From CAZZEX01 sp964653285 (GTDB taxonomy: Bacteria > Chloroflexota > Anaerolineae > B4-G1), in the NCBI GenBank assembly GCA_964653285.1, contig CAZZEX010000054.1:1-32446 (forward strand): a DNA stretch of 32,446 nucleotides. The letters are read 5' to 3'. This document shows, one piece after another, positions 7,000-15,094 of the stretch (position 1 is the stretch's first letter; each line of letters begins with the position of its first letter). The position numbers were made by a program, and so were the translations under genes. The notes beneath the pieces were generated by a model. The model made no database searches. It was not told the DNA's origin and saw only the letters and a list, made by a program, of their open reading frames with translations.

Positions 7000-8367
7000 A
7001 TGTCTAGACTGTTTGGGACGGATGGGATCCGTAGCGAAGCCAACCGATGGCCTCTGACAGCCAATTTCGTTCTAAAGGTGGGACAAGCGACGGCTCAGGT
7101 GACGAGGCGTGATGGAGATGTCAGGCCAAGGGTTGTGATCGGTCGAGATCCCAGGCTGTCTGGTTATATGTTGGAGGGTGCGCTGGCTGCCGGGTTGATG
7201 TCGCAAGGTGTTGATGTGATGCTGGCGGGGGTCATCACGACGCCTGGCGTAGCCTATCTGACTCGAACGCATCAGGCGCAATGGGGCGTTGTGATCTCAG
7301 CCTCACATAATCCCTTCGATCACAATGGGATCAAAATCTTCGGGGCTGATGGTTTCAAGATTCCCGACGAGATAGAGATTGAAATCGAACGGTTGTTGCT
7401 GGATAGCGACGTTGGATCTGGGGGGGCGGATGCAAAGGGGCTAGGTCGAAGCTGGGACGCCAGCGGCTGGCGGCAGGATTACGTCGATCATCTCGTCAGC
7501 ATGTGGGGGGAGGATCATTCTTTGCAGGGTAAGCGTATTGTGCTCGATTGTGCCAATGGCGCGACTTCGGAAATTGCACCGGAAGTGTTCCGATGCCTGG
7601 GCGCTGACGTCGTCGCGATGGAGAACGCTCCGGATGGTGTCAACATCAATGAGCACTATGAGTACATTCGGCCTGAGTCTCTTCGTGCTGCTGTCTTGCG
7701 AGAGAAGGCTCTCGCCGGGGCCGCTTTCGACGGCGATGGCGATCGGGTGATACTGGTTGATGAAAAGGGAGGCTTTGTCAACGGGGACGCGGTCATGGCG
7801 ATCCTGGCTCGCGATATGAAGCAGAAGGGTCTGTTGACCAACAATGCCGTGGTCAGTACGCCCATGAGCAACTGGGGTCTCAAGGCATCGTTGGAAGAAG
7901 CCGGCATTCGTCTGGAGGAGACGTCTGTGGGTGACCGATTTGTGCTGCAGCGAATGATTGAGGAGAATTACTCACTGGGAGGGGAGCAATCGGGTCACAT
8001 CATACCGTTGGGGGACGGACAGACTACAGGAGATGGTATTTATACTGCTTTGATGGTGTTAAAGGTAGTTGTGAGCGAACCCGATCAGAGTTTGTCTGCG
8101 TTGGCGGGTTGTATTCGGGAGTTCCCTGAATGCCTGGTCAATATAGATGTCGCGAGCAAGCCACCTTTGCAGATGATTCCAGAGGTGCAGGCGGCACTTC
8201 GACGGCTGCATGCATCACTGGGCGACAATGTTGATATAACGCTAAGATACTCAGGAACGGAGAGCAAACTGCGGTTGAAGATTCGCGCTGGCGAGGAACA
8301 CAACCGGCAAACGCTAGTACGAGAAGCCGAAGCCTTTATGGCTGTTGCCAAACAGGCGATCAAGTGA
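7000..8367 (+). CDS. glmM: Phosphoglucosamine mutase
   Basis: Isomerises glucosamine-6-phosphate to glucosamine-1-phosphate for UDP-GlcNAc synthesis (phosphohexomutase superfamily). The 455-residue length is normal. The N-terminal FGTDGIRS, catalytic phosphoserine Ser102 in ISASHNPFDHNGIK, metal-binding DGDGDR at 244-249, sugar-specificity loop GGEQSGH and phosphate-binding RYSGTESKLR are all present; GEQSGH is typical of GlmM rather than of phosphoglucomutase. GAGGAGGG lies just upstream of the ATG. Base composition becomes visibly more AT-rich from here to about 12840 than in the flanking genes. The stop codon lies inside the left 12-bp direct repeat of a palindromic insertion. Confidence 0.93.
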   Translation: MSRLFGTDGIRSEANRWPLTANFVLKVGQATAQVTRRDGDVRPRVVIGRDPRLSGYMLEGALAAGLMSQGVDVMLAGVITTPGVAYLTRTHQAQWGVVISASHNPFDHNGIKIFGADGFKIPDEIEIEIERLLLDSDVGSGGADAKGLGRSWDASGWRQDYVDHLVSMWGEDHSLQGKRIVLDCANGATSEIAPEVFRCLGADVVAMENAPDGVNINEHYEYIRPESLRAAVLREKALAGAAFDGDGDRVILVDEKGGFVNGDAVMAILARDMKQKGLLTNNAVVSTPMSNWGLKASLEEAGIRLEETSVGDRFVLQRMIEENYSLGGEQSGHIIPLGDGQTTGDGIYTALMVLKVVVSEPDQSLSALAGCIREFPECLVNIDVASKPPLQMIPEVQAALRRLHASLGDNVDITLRYSGTESKLRLKIRAGEEHNRQTLVREAEAFMAVAKQAIK

Positions 8368-8371
8368 ATTG

Positions 8372-8457
8372 GGCGTGGCTAAGATTTGTGGTAGTGACGA
8401 CTTTAGTCGCTCCGGGCGACTGAAGTCGCTACTACCTTTCACAGATTTTAGCCAGAC
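8372..8457. mobile_element. MITE-like palindromic element with 12-bp direct-repeat flanks
   Basis: An 86-bp near-perfect palindrome lies between two copies of TCAAGTGAATTG (8360-8371 and 8458-8469), which look like a target-site duplication. The outer arms are GGCTAAGATTTGTG and its near complement ending TTTTAGCC; the inner arms GTGACGACTTTAGTCGC and GCGACTGAAGTCGCTAC fold over a short loop. Removing the element and one repeat brings the glmM stop to within about 22 bp of the nagB start, giving a normal operon spacing. As RNA it would form a strong hairpin and may act as a partial terminator or processing site between the two genes. Confidence 0.75.
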
Positions 8458-8487
8458 TCAAGTGAATTGACAAGGAGTGTAGCAGAC

Positions 8488-9318
8488 ATGGATGTGTTAA
8501 TCAGGAACAACTACGAGGAAGTGAGCATCTGTGCGGCGAGGATCATCGCCGCGCTGGTGCGCGAGAAACCTGATGCTGTGTTGGGCCTGGCGACGGGCTC
8601 AACTCCTATCGGGACGTACAGGGAACTCGTGCGCATGCATCGCGAGGAGGGATTGGATTTCTCAGGCATTACGACCTTCAACCTGGACGAATACCTGGGA
8701 ATTGGCCAAGACTTGTCCAAGCCGTATGCGGAGGATCAGAGCTATGCGCGTTTTATGTGGGAGGAACTGTTTCGGGGGGTGGAGATTCCGCTTGAGCAGA
8801 CCCACGTGCCGGACGGGCTGACTGAGGATCCGGAAGCGTTCTGTACCTGGTATGAGGACGCGATCCGGCGGGCTGGCGGGATTGACTTGCAACTTTTGGG
8901 CATCGGTCGAGACGGTCATTGGGCGTTTGACGAGCCAGGCTCCTCGCTGGCTTCCCGGACGCAAGTAGTGGTTCTGACACAACAGACACTGGACGATAAT
9001 TGGGAGTCGTTCTACTGCAAGACAGACTGCAAGCGGGAGGACATGCCGCACTTCGCGATCACGATGGGTGTCGGGACCATTTTGGAAGCGCGTCACGTGC
9101 TTATGCTTGCCTCGGGCGGCAAAAAGGCGGATATCGTGGCGCGGGCCTTGGAGGGTCCAGTAACGTCGCAGATTACTGCTTCCGCTATCCAATTGCATCC
9201 TGGGGTCGCGACTGTAATCCTCGACGATGCGGCCGCGGCGAAATTGGCCCGCGCCGGTTATTATCGGCACGTTGAGCGTCTGAAGTCACAGTATCACATG
9301 TACAGAGCCCTGTGTTGA
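8488..9318 (+). CDS. nagB: Glucosamine-6-phosphate deaminase
   Basis: Catalyses the reversible conversion of glucosamine-6-phosphate to fructose-6-phosphate and ammonia. The protein shows GLATGSTPIGTYREL (phosphate site), the catalytic Asp67 in FNLDEYLG, and the GIGRDGHWAFDEPGSSLASRT signature with His144 and Glu149; the family consensus has FNEP where this one has FDEP, and a Val/Ile-like position is Trp. The ATG at 8488 is chosen over the in-frame ACG/TTG region upstream because AAGGAG at 8472-8477 fits it and the protein then begins like other NagB (MDVLIRNNYEE). It is 276 residues, near the usual 260-270. Placed directly after glmM, it could run in the aminating direction to feed glucosamine-1-phosphate formation; this is inference. 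Confidence 0.9.
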   Translation: MDVLIRNNYEEVSICAARIIAALVREKPDAVLGLATGSTPIGTYRELVRMHREEGLDFSGITTFNLDEYLGIGQDLSKPYAEDQSYARFMWEELFRGVEIPLEQTHVPDGLTEDPEAFCTWYEDAIRRAGGIDLQLLGIGRDGHWAFDEPGSSLASRTQVVVLTQQTLDDNWESFYCKTDCKREDMPHFAITMGVGTILEARHVLMLASGGKKADIVARALEGPVTSQITASAIQLHPGVATVILDDAAAAKLARAGYYRHVERLKSQYHMYRALC

Positions 9319-10214
9319 ACGTTAGTGATCTCCTGGCCGTACATGGACCTTGCACTGGTGCTGAGTTGCTGGGCCTGGTGGATTTGGAGGTTTTTCCTCT
9401 CTGGAAAGCGTGCCGCACACAACCGGGTATTGTGATGCGGCACGTTGGATGCCGGTACTTGCGCCTCGATAAGACAGTGGAGGGCTATGCTCGTCTGTCA
9501 CCATCAATTCGCCGCGAGTTTCTCACCTACACGGTCGTCGGATTAAGCGAGCATAAGAAAGAGATTGCCGCGCGCTGCCTGGAGTTGCGACAGGGGTTCG
9601 TACGCATCAGCCAATATAAACGCGAGTTCGCCCGGGGCGTTATCCGGCGGATCGTCGAATCCAGTCCTAACCGGGAACGACTGTGCACACATCTTTGCTA
9701 TCTGATCGCTGGCGACGTGACATACAACATGGCCCACACTGTCGAGCGGCCTGAGCCGAGCACCGGACGACTCGTGCGCGGCTCCGACCTCGATGTGGTC
9801 GTTGTCTCGGACGAGGAGATCACCGCAGCAGAGCGTGAAGTGCTTGACGCGACGATTTATCGGGAAAAGTGGAATATGCTGGTGTTGCCGCAGTTTCGGG
9901 AGGAGATAGACTATGTGGTCAAGGATATGGCTAGAGTTCTGACCCAGTTGCAATTTGACAGTTTCCGGCACATGGTCGCGTGCAAGATCTTGCACGAAAG
10001 CGAACTCCTGTACGGCGGTGTGGAGCTCTTTGCCCGCATCAAGCGGCTTGTCGGTGACTTCGGCATCCCCAACAAATTAGCATGTATGGAAGAGCGGGCT
10101 ATACGGGAACGGGAGACAGCCGAGATGCAACTGGTCAGGCACTCAGTAAAGAAACAAGCGCACGTCTGGCAGTATCTATTTTTTACCAGCGAGGAACGAG
10201 AAGAAATCTGCTGA
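9312..10214 (+). CDS. Nucleotidyltransferase-like protein of unknown function
   Basis: A 300-residue protein starting with GTG at 9312, overlapping the end of nagB by 7 bp, so translational coupling is likely. Residues 157-165 (GSDLDVVVV) with a preceding YLIAGDVTYNM and a later EEIDYVVKD resemble the metal-binding core of pol-beta-type nucleotidyltransferases, where the carboxylates bind magnesium and NTP. The first roughly 80 residues (HVGCRYLRLD, ARLSPSIRREFLTYTVVG) look like a winged-helix or similar small domain that I cannot name. The C-terminal part is helical. It might modify a nucleotide, sugar phosphate or protein, or be a regulator; its fixed position between nagB and the long phosphohexomutase is the only functional hint. 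Confidence 0.6.
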   Translation: MLNVSDLLAVHGPCTGAELLGLVDLEVFPLWKACRTQPGIVMRHVGCRYLRLDKTVEGYARLSPSIRREFLTYTVVGLSEHKKEIAARCLELRQGFVRISQYKREFARGVIRRIVESSPNRERLCTHLCYLIAGDVTYNMAHTVERPEPSTGRLVRGSDLDVVVVSDEEITAAEREVLDATIYREKWNMLVLPQFREEIDYVVKDMARVLTQLQFDSFRHMVACKILHESELLYGGVELFARIKRLVGDFGIPNKLACMEERAIRERETAEMQLVRHSVKKQAHVWQYLFFTSEEREEIC

Positions 10215-10258
10215 GCAAGACCGCAGAGCGCATTCGTATTAGTTGACTGAGGAGCAGG

Positions 10259-12880
10259 ATGGGAATCAAAGAATATGATCTGGAGCGAATTGAGGCTTGG
10301 CTCGCACAGGATGGGTTGGAGCGGTCTCGAGTGGGGCCGATGTTCGTCAAACTCCTTAGAATTCTGACGAGGGCCGAAGTCCCGGAGGACTGGAACCCGG
10401 CAATCAGTCTTACTCACCGCTTTCTAGAGATAGTCGCAAGTGGATTGGCCGGAGGTCTGCAGTGGACGCACGCAGAGTCGGCAAAATTGTTTAGTATGCT
10501 GCTAACGATTCTCGCGGAAGCGGGGCAGTACCGACATGAGACTTATAGCGCCGACCCGGAACGCCGCAGATTGATAGACGAGGAACTTCTGCCGAGGATG
10601 GGACAGTTAAGAGAGCATGCTATTTCCGTTGCCAAGCAATATTTGCGCCAACCAGTGTTCTATTCCTTAGAGACTGACGTCGAGTGGGGGATTTTCCCGT
10701 TGTTAGAGAGCCTGGGCGACACTTCGGGGGAGAGTTCAAAACTGGCTCGGGATCGCTATGTGCCGTTTCGAGTCATTCAAGTAGGCAACGTGATAGAGCG
10801 TCTGTATAGCTTCCGCCTCAGAACCACCGACCCATGCCTCCTTGGCGATGAAGGTACACCTGGGCTCCTGCGTGAGATTTACGACCGCAAGTATGCAAGA
10901 TTTGGCACCTCGGGAGTTAGAGGACGTTGGGGGTTGGACTTTACCGAGACCCGGGCCAAGCGCGTGGTACAGGCTATTTGCGATTTCTTGAAGGCGGCCG
11001 AGGTTCCTGCTTATGTTGGAGCAGAAGACCTTCAGGGCAAGCGTGTAGTTATTGGATATGATAGCAGGAGGAATGCACGGCTTGTAGCTGAGTGGACCGC
11101 TCAAGTGTTCTTGGCCAATGGCTTCAAGGTTGATCTGGCTAATCGAGATACACCAACCCCGGCGCTGGTGTACTATTTGACGGATTACCTGGACCAGAAC
11201 GATGTCGCGGGCCTGGTCAACTGCACCGCCAGTCATAACCCTCCAGAGTGGCAAGGGATCAAGTTCAACCCTCGCCAGGGGTACTCGGCGCCGACCAGTC
11301 TAACGGACTTTATTGCCGCGCGAGCCAATCAACTTCAACTGCTAGACGAGTCTGCACGTGTCGCAGACTTGTCTCAAGCGGAGGAACAGGGTGACCTGCG
11401 TGGCTTTGATCCCATTGTCAACTATACTGGCTGGGTGCTGGATAGTGGGAATGGTAATCAGCGGATCCCAATTAATCCTGATAAGATCCGGGATCACTTT
11501 AGAGACGGGCTGGTGGTTGTTGATGAGATGCACGGCGTTAGTCGTGGCTACTTGACGCGACTTCTGGGTGAGATTGGCGTTCGATATAAAGTCATTCATG
11601 CCGAACGGGATCCGAACCTCCCTGGTCTGGACTATGCCAACCCTGAGGAACCCTTTATCAACACGCTGAAGGATACAGTGCGTGAATTGGATGACGCGAC
11701 GTTGGGATTAGGAATGGACACGGACGCCGACCGTTTTGGCGTTGTGGACAGAGATGGGACATATTATCGCCCCAACCAGGTGTTGCCGATGCTGGTCAGG
11801 TATCTTGGTATTGATCGCCAGTTGACCGGTCGCGTGATCGCTACGCAAACCGGATCGCCACTGCTTGAGAGGCTGACCGGGATGATCCCGAACAACGAGC
11901 AGAACCAGCCAGAACCGGGTGTCGTGCCGGCCTTTGTAGATCACCCATTTTATCACAGACGAGTGGGCGAACGTGAAGACCGGGTGTACCAGTATACCTT
12001 CATGGTCCCGGTAGGCATCAAATACATTGAGGAACAGCGGCGCACTGACCGCCGGTACAGGTTTTACAAAGAGTTACCTGAGGGCTGGCGAGACACCATT
12101 CTAATTGGCGGCGAGGAAAGCTCGGGATTGACTACCAGAGGGCACGTAACAGACAAGGATGGCATATGGGCCAATCTCCTGATTATGGACATGGTCGCAT
12201 ATTACGGGAAGCCGCTGGCACAGATCTGGGAGAACACGGTGGCGGTTGCTGGTTGGAGATCCTTTGGTGGACTAGAACTGAGCGCCAATCCTTCCAATAC
12301 AGGGCGGACAGATGTTGATGCAGTACTAGAGGCGAAAGAGGAACTCATCAATGACTTTCTCGACCGTTTTGAGGGGCAAGCACCCGGTGAGGGCACTTTG
12401 GCGGACTTGCAAGTTGTCTATGCCGGTGGCATCAGGTATGATTTTGTAGATCTACAACTGCGTGATGCTCAAGGTGACAGTCAGCACTACTTGCGGGTAC
12501 GTGCGTCAGGAACGGAACCTATCAACAGAATCTACGTTGAGAGTAGTGATCCAGAAATCGCTAAGCGCTTGATGGAGACAGCGCTGGGGCGACTGGAAGA
12601 ACTATCTGCTACCGAGATCCGGAAGGCTTATTCAGAGTGGCGCTTGGCTGAGATCCTCTTAGCCACTCAATCGTCTCCCACCCTAGTCCAGGTGACCAGG
12701 TCGGTGATTGGCTCACATAGTGACTGGAGTCGGGAGAGTGTCATCTCCAGGCTGGAACAAATACTGCCCGCAGTAGAGCGGCGGAATCAACATACGATAC
12801 GGGCCTGGATTGCGGCGTTGAGCAATTCGAACTTCGCTACCGGTGATCAAGGTGCAGTCTTTCGCGACAGGCCTGATTGA
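10259..12880 (+). CDS. Large phosphohexomutase with N- and C-terminal extensions
   Basis: The central part is a phosphoglucomutase/phosphomannomutase. FGTSGVRGRWG marks the start of domain 1 near residue 219, the phosphoserine is Ser325 in CTASHNPPEWQGIKF, DTDADRFG at 487-494 binds the metal, GGEESSG at 617-623 is the sugar loop and RASGTEPINR from 748 binds phosphate, so all catalytic elements are present. GGEESSG suits glucose/mannose-type rather than glucosamine substrates. At 873 residues it is far longer than the usual 450-580: about 215 N-terminal residues and about 110 C-terminal residues match nothing I recognise and are mostly helical. GAGGAG precedes the ATG. The gene appears to form a unit with glmM, nagB and the nucleotidyltransferase-like gene, and has the same lower GC. 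Confidence 0.8.
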   Translation: MGIKEYDLERIEAWLAQDGLERSRVGPMFVKLLRILTRAEVPEDWNPAISLTHRFLEIVASGLAGGLQWTHAESAKLFSMLLTILAEAGQYRHETYSADPERRRLIDEELLPRMGQLREHAISVAKQYLRQPVFYSLETDVEWGIFPLLESLGDTSGESSKLARDRYVPFRVIQVGNVIERLYSFRLRTTDPCLLGDEGTPGLLREIYDRKYARFGTSGVRGRWGLDFTETRAKRVVQAICDFLKAAEVPAYVGAEDLQGKRVVIGYDSRRNARLVAEWTAQVFLANGFKVDLANRDTPTPALVYYLTDYLDQNDVAGLVNCTASHNPPEWQGIKFNPRQGYSAPTSLTDFIAARANQLQLLDESARVADLSQAEEQGDLRGFDPIVNYTGWVLDSGNGNQRIPINPDKIRDHFRDGLVVVDEMHGVSRGYLTRLLGEIGVRYKVIHAERDPNLPGLDYANPEEPFINTLKDTVRELDDATLGLGMDTDADRFGVVDRDGTYYRPNQVLPMLVRYLGIDRQLTGRVIATQTGSPLLERLTGMIPNNEQNQPEPGVVPAFVDHPFYHRRVGEREDRVYQYTFMVPVGIKYIEEQRRTDRRYRFYKELPEGWRDTILIGGEESSGLTTRGHVTDKDGIWANLLIMDMVAYYGKPLAQIWENTVAVAGWRSFGGLELSANPSNTGRTDVDAVLEAKEELINDFLDRFEGQAPGEGTLADLQVVYAGGIRYDFVDLQLRDAQGDSQHYLRVRASGTEPINRIYVESSDPEIAKRLMETALGRLEELSATEIRKAYSEWRLAEILLATQSSPTLVQVTRSVIGSHSDWSRESVISRLEQILPAVERRNQHTIRAWIAALSNSNFATGDQGAVFRDRPD

Positions 12881-13945
12881 CTCCCACGCCCACCTGGACT
12901 TCCCCCAGTTCGACGACGACCGGGAGGCGGTCGTCGTCCGGGCGCGGGAGGCGGGGGTGGTCGCCATGCTGAACATAGGGACCGACCTGGCATCCAGCCG
13001 GGCGGCGGTGGCGCTGGCGGAGCAGTACGACTTCATCTACGCCGCCGTGGGGGTGCATCCCCACGACGCCAGGACCGTCACGCCCGACGTCTTGGCCGAA
13101 CTACGTGCGCTGGCCCATCACCCGAAGGTGGTCGCGGTGGGCGAGATCGGCCTGGATTACTACCGTGACCTCTCGCCGCGCCCGGTGCAACGGCGGGCCT
13201 TCGCCGACCAACTGGCCCTGGCGGCCGAGTTGGCGCTGCCCGTGGTGATTCACAGCCGGGAGGCCTGCGACGACGTGCTGGCGGCGTTGCGAGAGTGGGT
13301 AGCCTTCCCCCCTGGAGGGGGGATTGAGGGGGGGTGCCTCCCCCCTGGAGGGGGGATTGAGGGGGGTCGCCTCCCCCTTGGAGGGGGGATTGAGGGGGGT
13401 CGCCTCCCCCCTGGAGGGGGGATTGAGGGGGGTNNNNNNNNNNNNNNNNNNNNNNNNNNNNNNNNNNNNNNNNNNNNNNNNNNNNNNNNNNNNNNNNNNN
13501 NNNNNNNNNNNNNNNNNNNNNNNNNNNNNNNNNTGGAGGGGGGATTGAGGGGGGTCGCCTCCCCCCTGGAGGGGGGATTGAGGGGGGTCGCCTCCCCCCT
13601 GGAGGGGGGATTGAGGGGGGTATTGGTGTCTTCCATTCCTACTCGGCCGGGCCTGAGCGGCTGGAGGAGGTGCTGATGTTGGGTTTCTCCATCGGCATCT
13701 CCGGGCCAGTGACTTTCCCAAAGGCGAACCGCCTGCAGGCGGTGGCGGCAGCGGTGCCGCTGGAGCGGCTATTGGTGGAGACCGACTGCCCCTACCTGAC
13801 GCCGGAGCCGTACCGGGGGCGGCGCAACGAGCCGGCCTATGTGCGGTACGTCGTCGGGGCGGTGGCCCGCATCAGGGGGATGCCGGCACAGGCAGTGGCG
13901 CAGGCGACGGCGGGCAACGCCCGCCGTTTGTTTGGCATTCTATGA
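12843..13945 (+). CDS. tatD: TatD-family metal-dependent hydrolase interrupted by an in-frame repeat array and assembly gap
   Basis: TatD/YcfH-type DNase of the TIM-barrel metallohydrolases. The metal ligands are all present but lie on both sides of the array: His15 and His17 in SHAHLDF, Glu101 in GEIGLDYY and His137 in VIHSREA before it, then the His in GVFHSYSAG and the Asp in ETDCPYLTP after it. Between them is a 33-bp tandem array translated as repeats of GGIEGGRLPPG and the 100-N gap. The frame of the repeat is the same on both sides (GGIEGG precedes IGVFHSYS), so the gene is open if the gap holds a whole repeat phase; only the arbitrary N length breaks it. The GTG start at 12843 overlaps the previous gene by 38 bp; GTG 12852 is an alternative. 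Confidence 0.8.
13304..13621. repeat. 33-bp GC-rich tandem array inside tatD
   Basis: Four units before the N run and three after it, each made of a CCCCCC-TGGA-GGGGGG palindrome plus ATTGAGGGGGGTCGCCT. The 33-bp period keeps the reading frame. Unit sequence is almost invariant, with single changes in copies 1 and 3, suggesting recent amplification and explaining why the assembly failed here. Confidence 0.92.
13434..13533. other. Assembly gap (100 N)
   Basis: A run of exactly 100 N, a typical placeholder for a scaffold gap of unknown size. The flanking phase predicts a true missing length of 11 bp plus a multiple of 33. Confidence 0.97.
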
Positions 13946-13958
13946 CCGAGGGGCACCT

Positions 13959-14924
13959 GTGCAGGAGTTATCCTTTCTTAACCTGGTTCGTGATGACCTG
14001 GTGCAAGTAGAAACCCTCCTGCGGGAGAGCCCTCCCGGGCAGCACGAGGCCATCGGCGTGGCGGTGGATCACCTGGCCGGCGGGGGGGGGAAGCGGCTCC
14101 GGCCGGCGTTAGTGTTTCTCTCTGCCCACCTGTGCGGGGCGGACATGGGCCGGGCCGCCTTCGCCGCCGCTGCCGTGGAGATGCTCCACACTGCCACCCT
14201 GATCCACGATGACCTGATTGACGGCTCGCCGATGCGCCGGGGGGTGGAGACGCTTAACGCTCGCTGGTCGCCCGCTGCGACGGTGCTCATTGGCGACTAT
14301 ATCTTTGCCCACGCTGCATACCTGATCTCACGAGCCGACAGCGTCCGGCTGATGCAGCGCTTCGCTGAGACCCTGATGGACATGTGCAACGGTGAGGTAC
14401 GGCAGGTCTTCGATGGGCGGCGCGGCCAGGTCAGCCTCCAGGAGTACGAGCGGCGCATTTACGCAAAAACCGCGTCGCTTATCGCCATGTCCGCCGAGGC
14501 CGGTGCTATTCTGGCCGGTGCTGAGGGGGAGACGACGGAGGCGCTGCGAGTCTACGGTGAGCAGCTGGGGTTGGCCTTCCAAATAGTGGACGATGTGCTG
14601 GACTTTGTTGCGGACGAGGAGACGCTGGGCAAGCCGGTGGGGAGCGACCTGCGACAGGGGCTGATCACGCTGCCACTGCTGTTCTTCCTCGAGGCAGAGT
14701 CCGACCACCCGGCAGTCCGCCGGGCGCTACAGGGGAACCCCTCTGGTGAGGTAGTGCAAGAGGCAGTGCGGGCTGTGGCCGGGTCCCTGGCCATCGAGCG
14801 GGCGCTGAAGGTGGCACGGTGGCACGCGGACCAGGCTAAGGAAACGTTGAATGGGTTCTCGAACTCTTCTTATAGGATGGCGCTATTGGACATCGCCGAT
14901 TTCACCGTGCGCCGCCGCTTCTAA
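13959..14924 (+). CDS. Polyprenyl diphosphate synthase (trans-isoprenyl transferase)
   Basis: Head-to-tail prenyl chain elongation enzyme of the IspA/IspB/HepT family, 321 residues. Both aspartate-rich motifs are present: DDLID at 84-88 and DDVLD at 211-215, together with GGGGKRLRPAL for the first substrate-binding site and GKPVGSDLRQG after the second motif. The GTG at 13959 is chosen because it gives a normal family N-terminus (VQELSFLNLVRDDL) and has GAGGGG a few bases upstream; longer in-frame extension would run through tatD. The single spacing of five residues in the first motif and the length fit medium- to long-chain products, such as the side chain of menaquinone or a lipid carrier, but chain length cannot be read from this sequence. 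Confidence 0.88.
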   Translation: MQELSFLNLVRDDLVQVETLLRESPPGQHEAIGVAVDHLAGGGGKRLRPALVFLSAHLCGADMGRAAFAAAAVEMLHTATLIHDDLIDGSPMRRGVETLNARWSPAATVLIGDYIFAHAAYLISRADSVRLMQRFAETLMDMCNGEVRQVFDGRRGQVSLQEYERRIYAKTASLIAMSAEAGAILAGAEGETTEALRVYGEQLGLAFQIVDDVLDFVADEETLGKPVGSDLRQGLITLPLLFFLEAESDHPAVRRALQGNPSGEVVQEAVRAVAGSLAIERALKVARWHADQAKETLNGFSNSSYRMALLDIADFTVRRRF

Positions 14925-14939
14925 TTATGGTTTTAACAG

Positions 14940-15032
14940 AACATCATCTCAATATGTAGGGGCGAACCCTCGTGGTCGCCCTCTTGGGCAGGTACAAGAC
15001 CTGCCCCTACCCCGGTTTATTGAAAAGATACC
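14940..15032. mobile_element. MITE-like element, copy A (TATC..TCTCAATA family)
   Basis: The left end ATCATCTCAATATGTAGGGG and right end CCCCGGTTTATTGAAAAGAT are imperfect inverted copies of each other and match the complete copy at 26053-26206. A 14-bp direct repeat AACAGAACATCATC flanks it (14935-14948 and 15033-15046), partly overlapping the left end. The interior holds smaller hairpins, including GGCAGGT and ACCTGCC arms. It fills the intergenic space before the GT2 gene. Confidence 0.65.
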
Positions 15033-15057
15033 AACAGAACATCATCACCTGAGGAAA

Positions 15058-15090
15058 GAAACCAGGTTTTCAAGAAAAAAACCTGGTTTC
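15058..15090. promoter_or_regulatory. Perfect 13-bp stem-loop upstream of the GT2 gene
   Basis: GAAACCAGGTTTT and AAAACCTGGTTTC form an uninterrupted 13-bp stem with a 7-base loop, ending only a few bases before the GT2 start. There is no trailing T run, so it is more likely a repeat-derived hairpin or a translation-affecting structure than an intrinsic terminator for the prenyl synthase gene. Confidence 0.5.
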
Positions 15091-15094
15091 GGGT

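Noticed and set aside
7000..12880. Genomic island defined by attachment sites around the lower-GC unit
   Set aside because: No integrase, tRNA end or matching direct repeats flank the block; the composition shift is only a visual impression.
13304..13621. Possible CRISPR array
   Set aside because: The 33-bp units are directly adjacent and nearly identical, with no unique spacers, and lie in a tatD reading frame.
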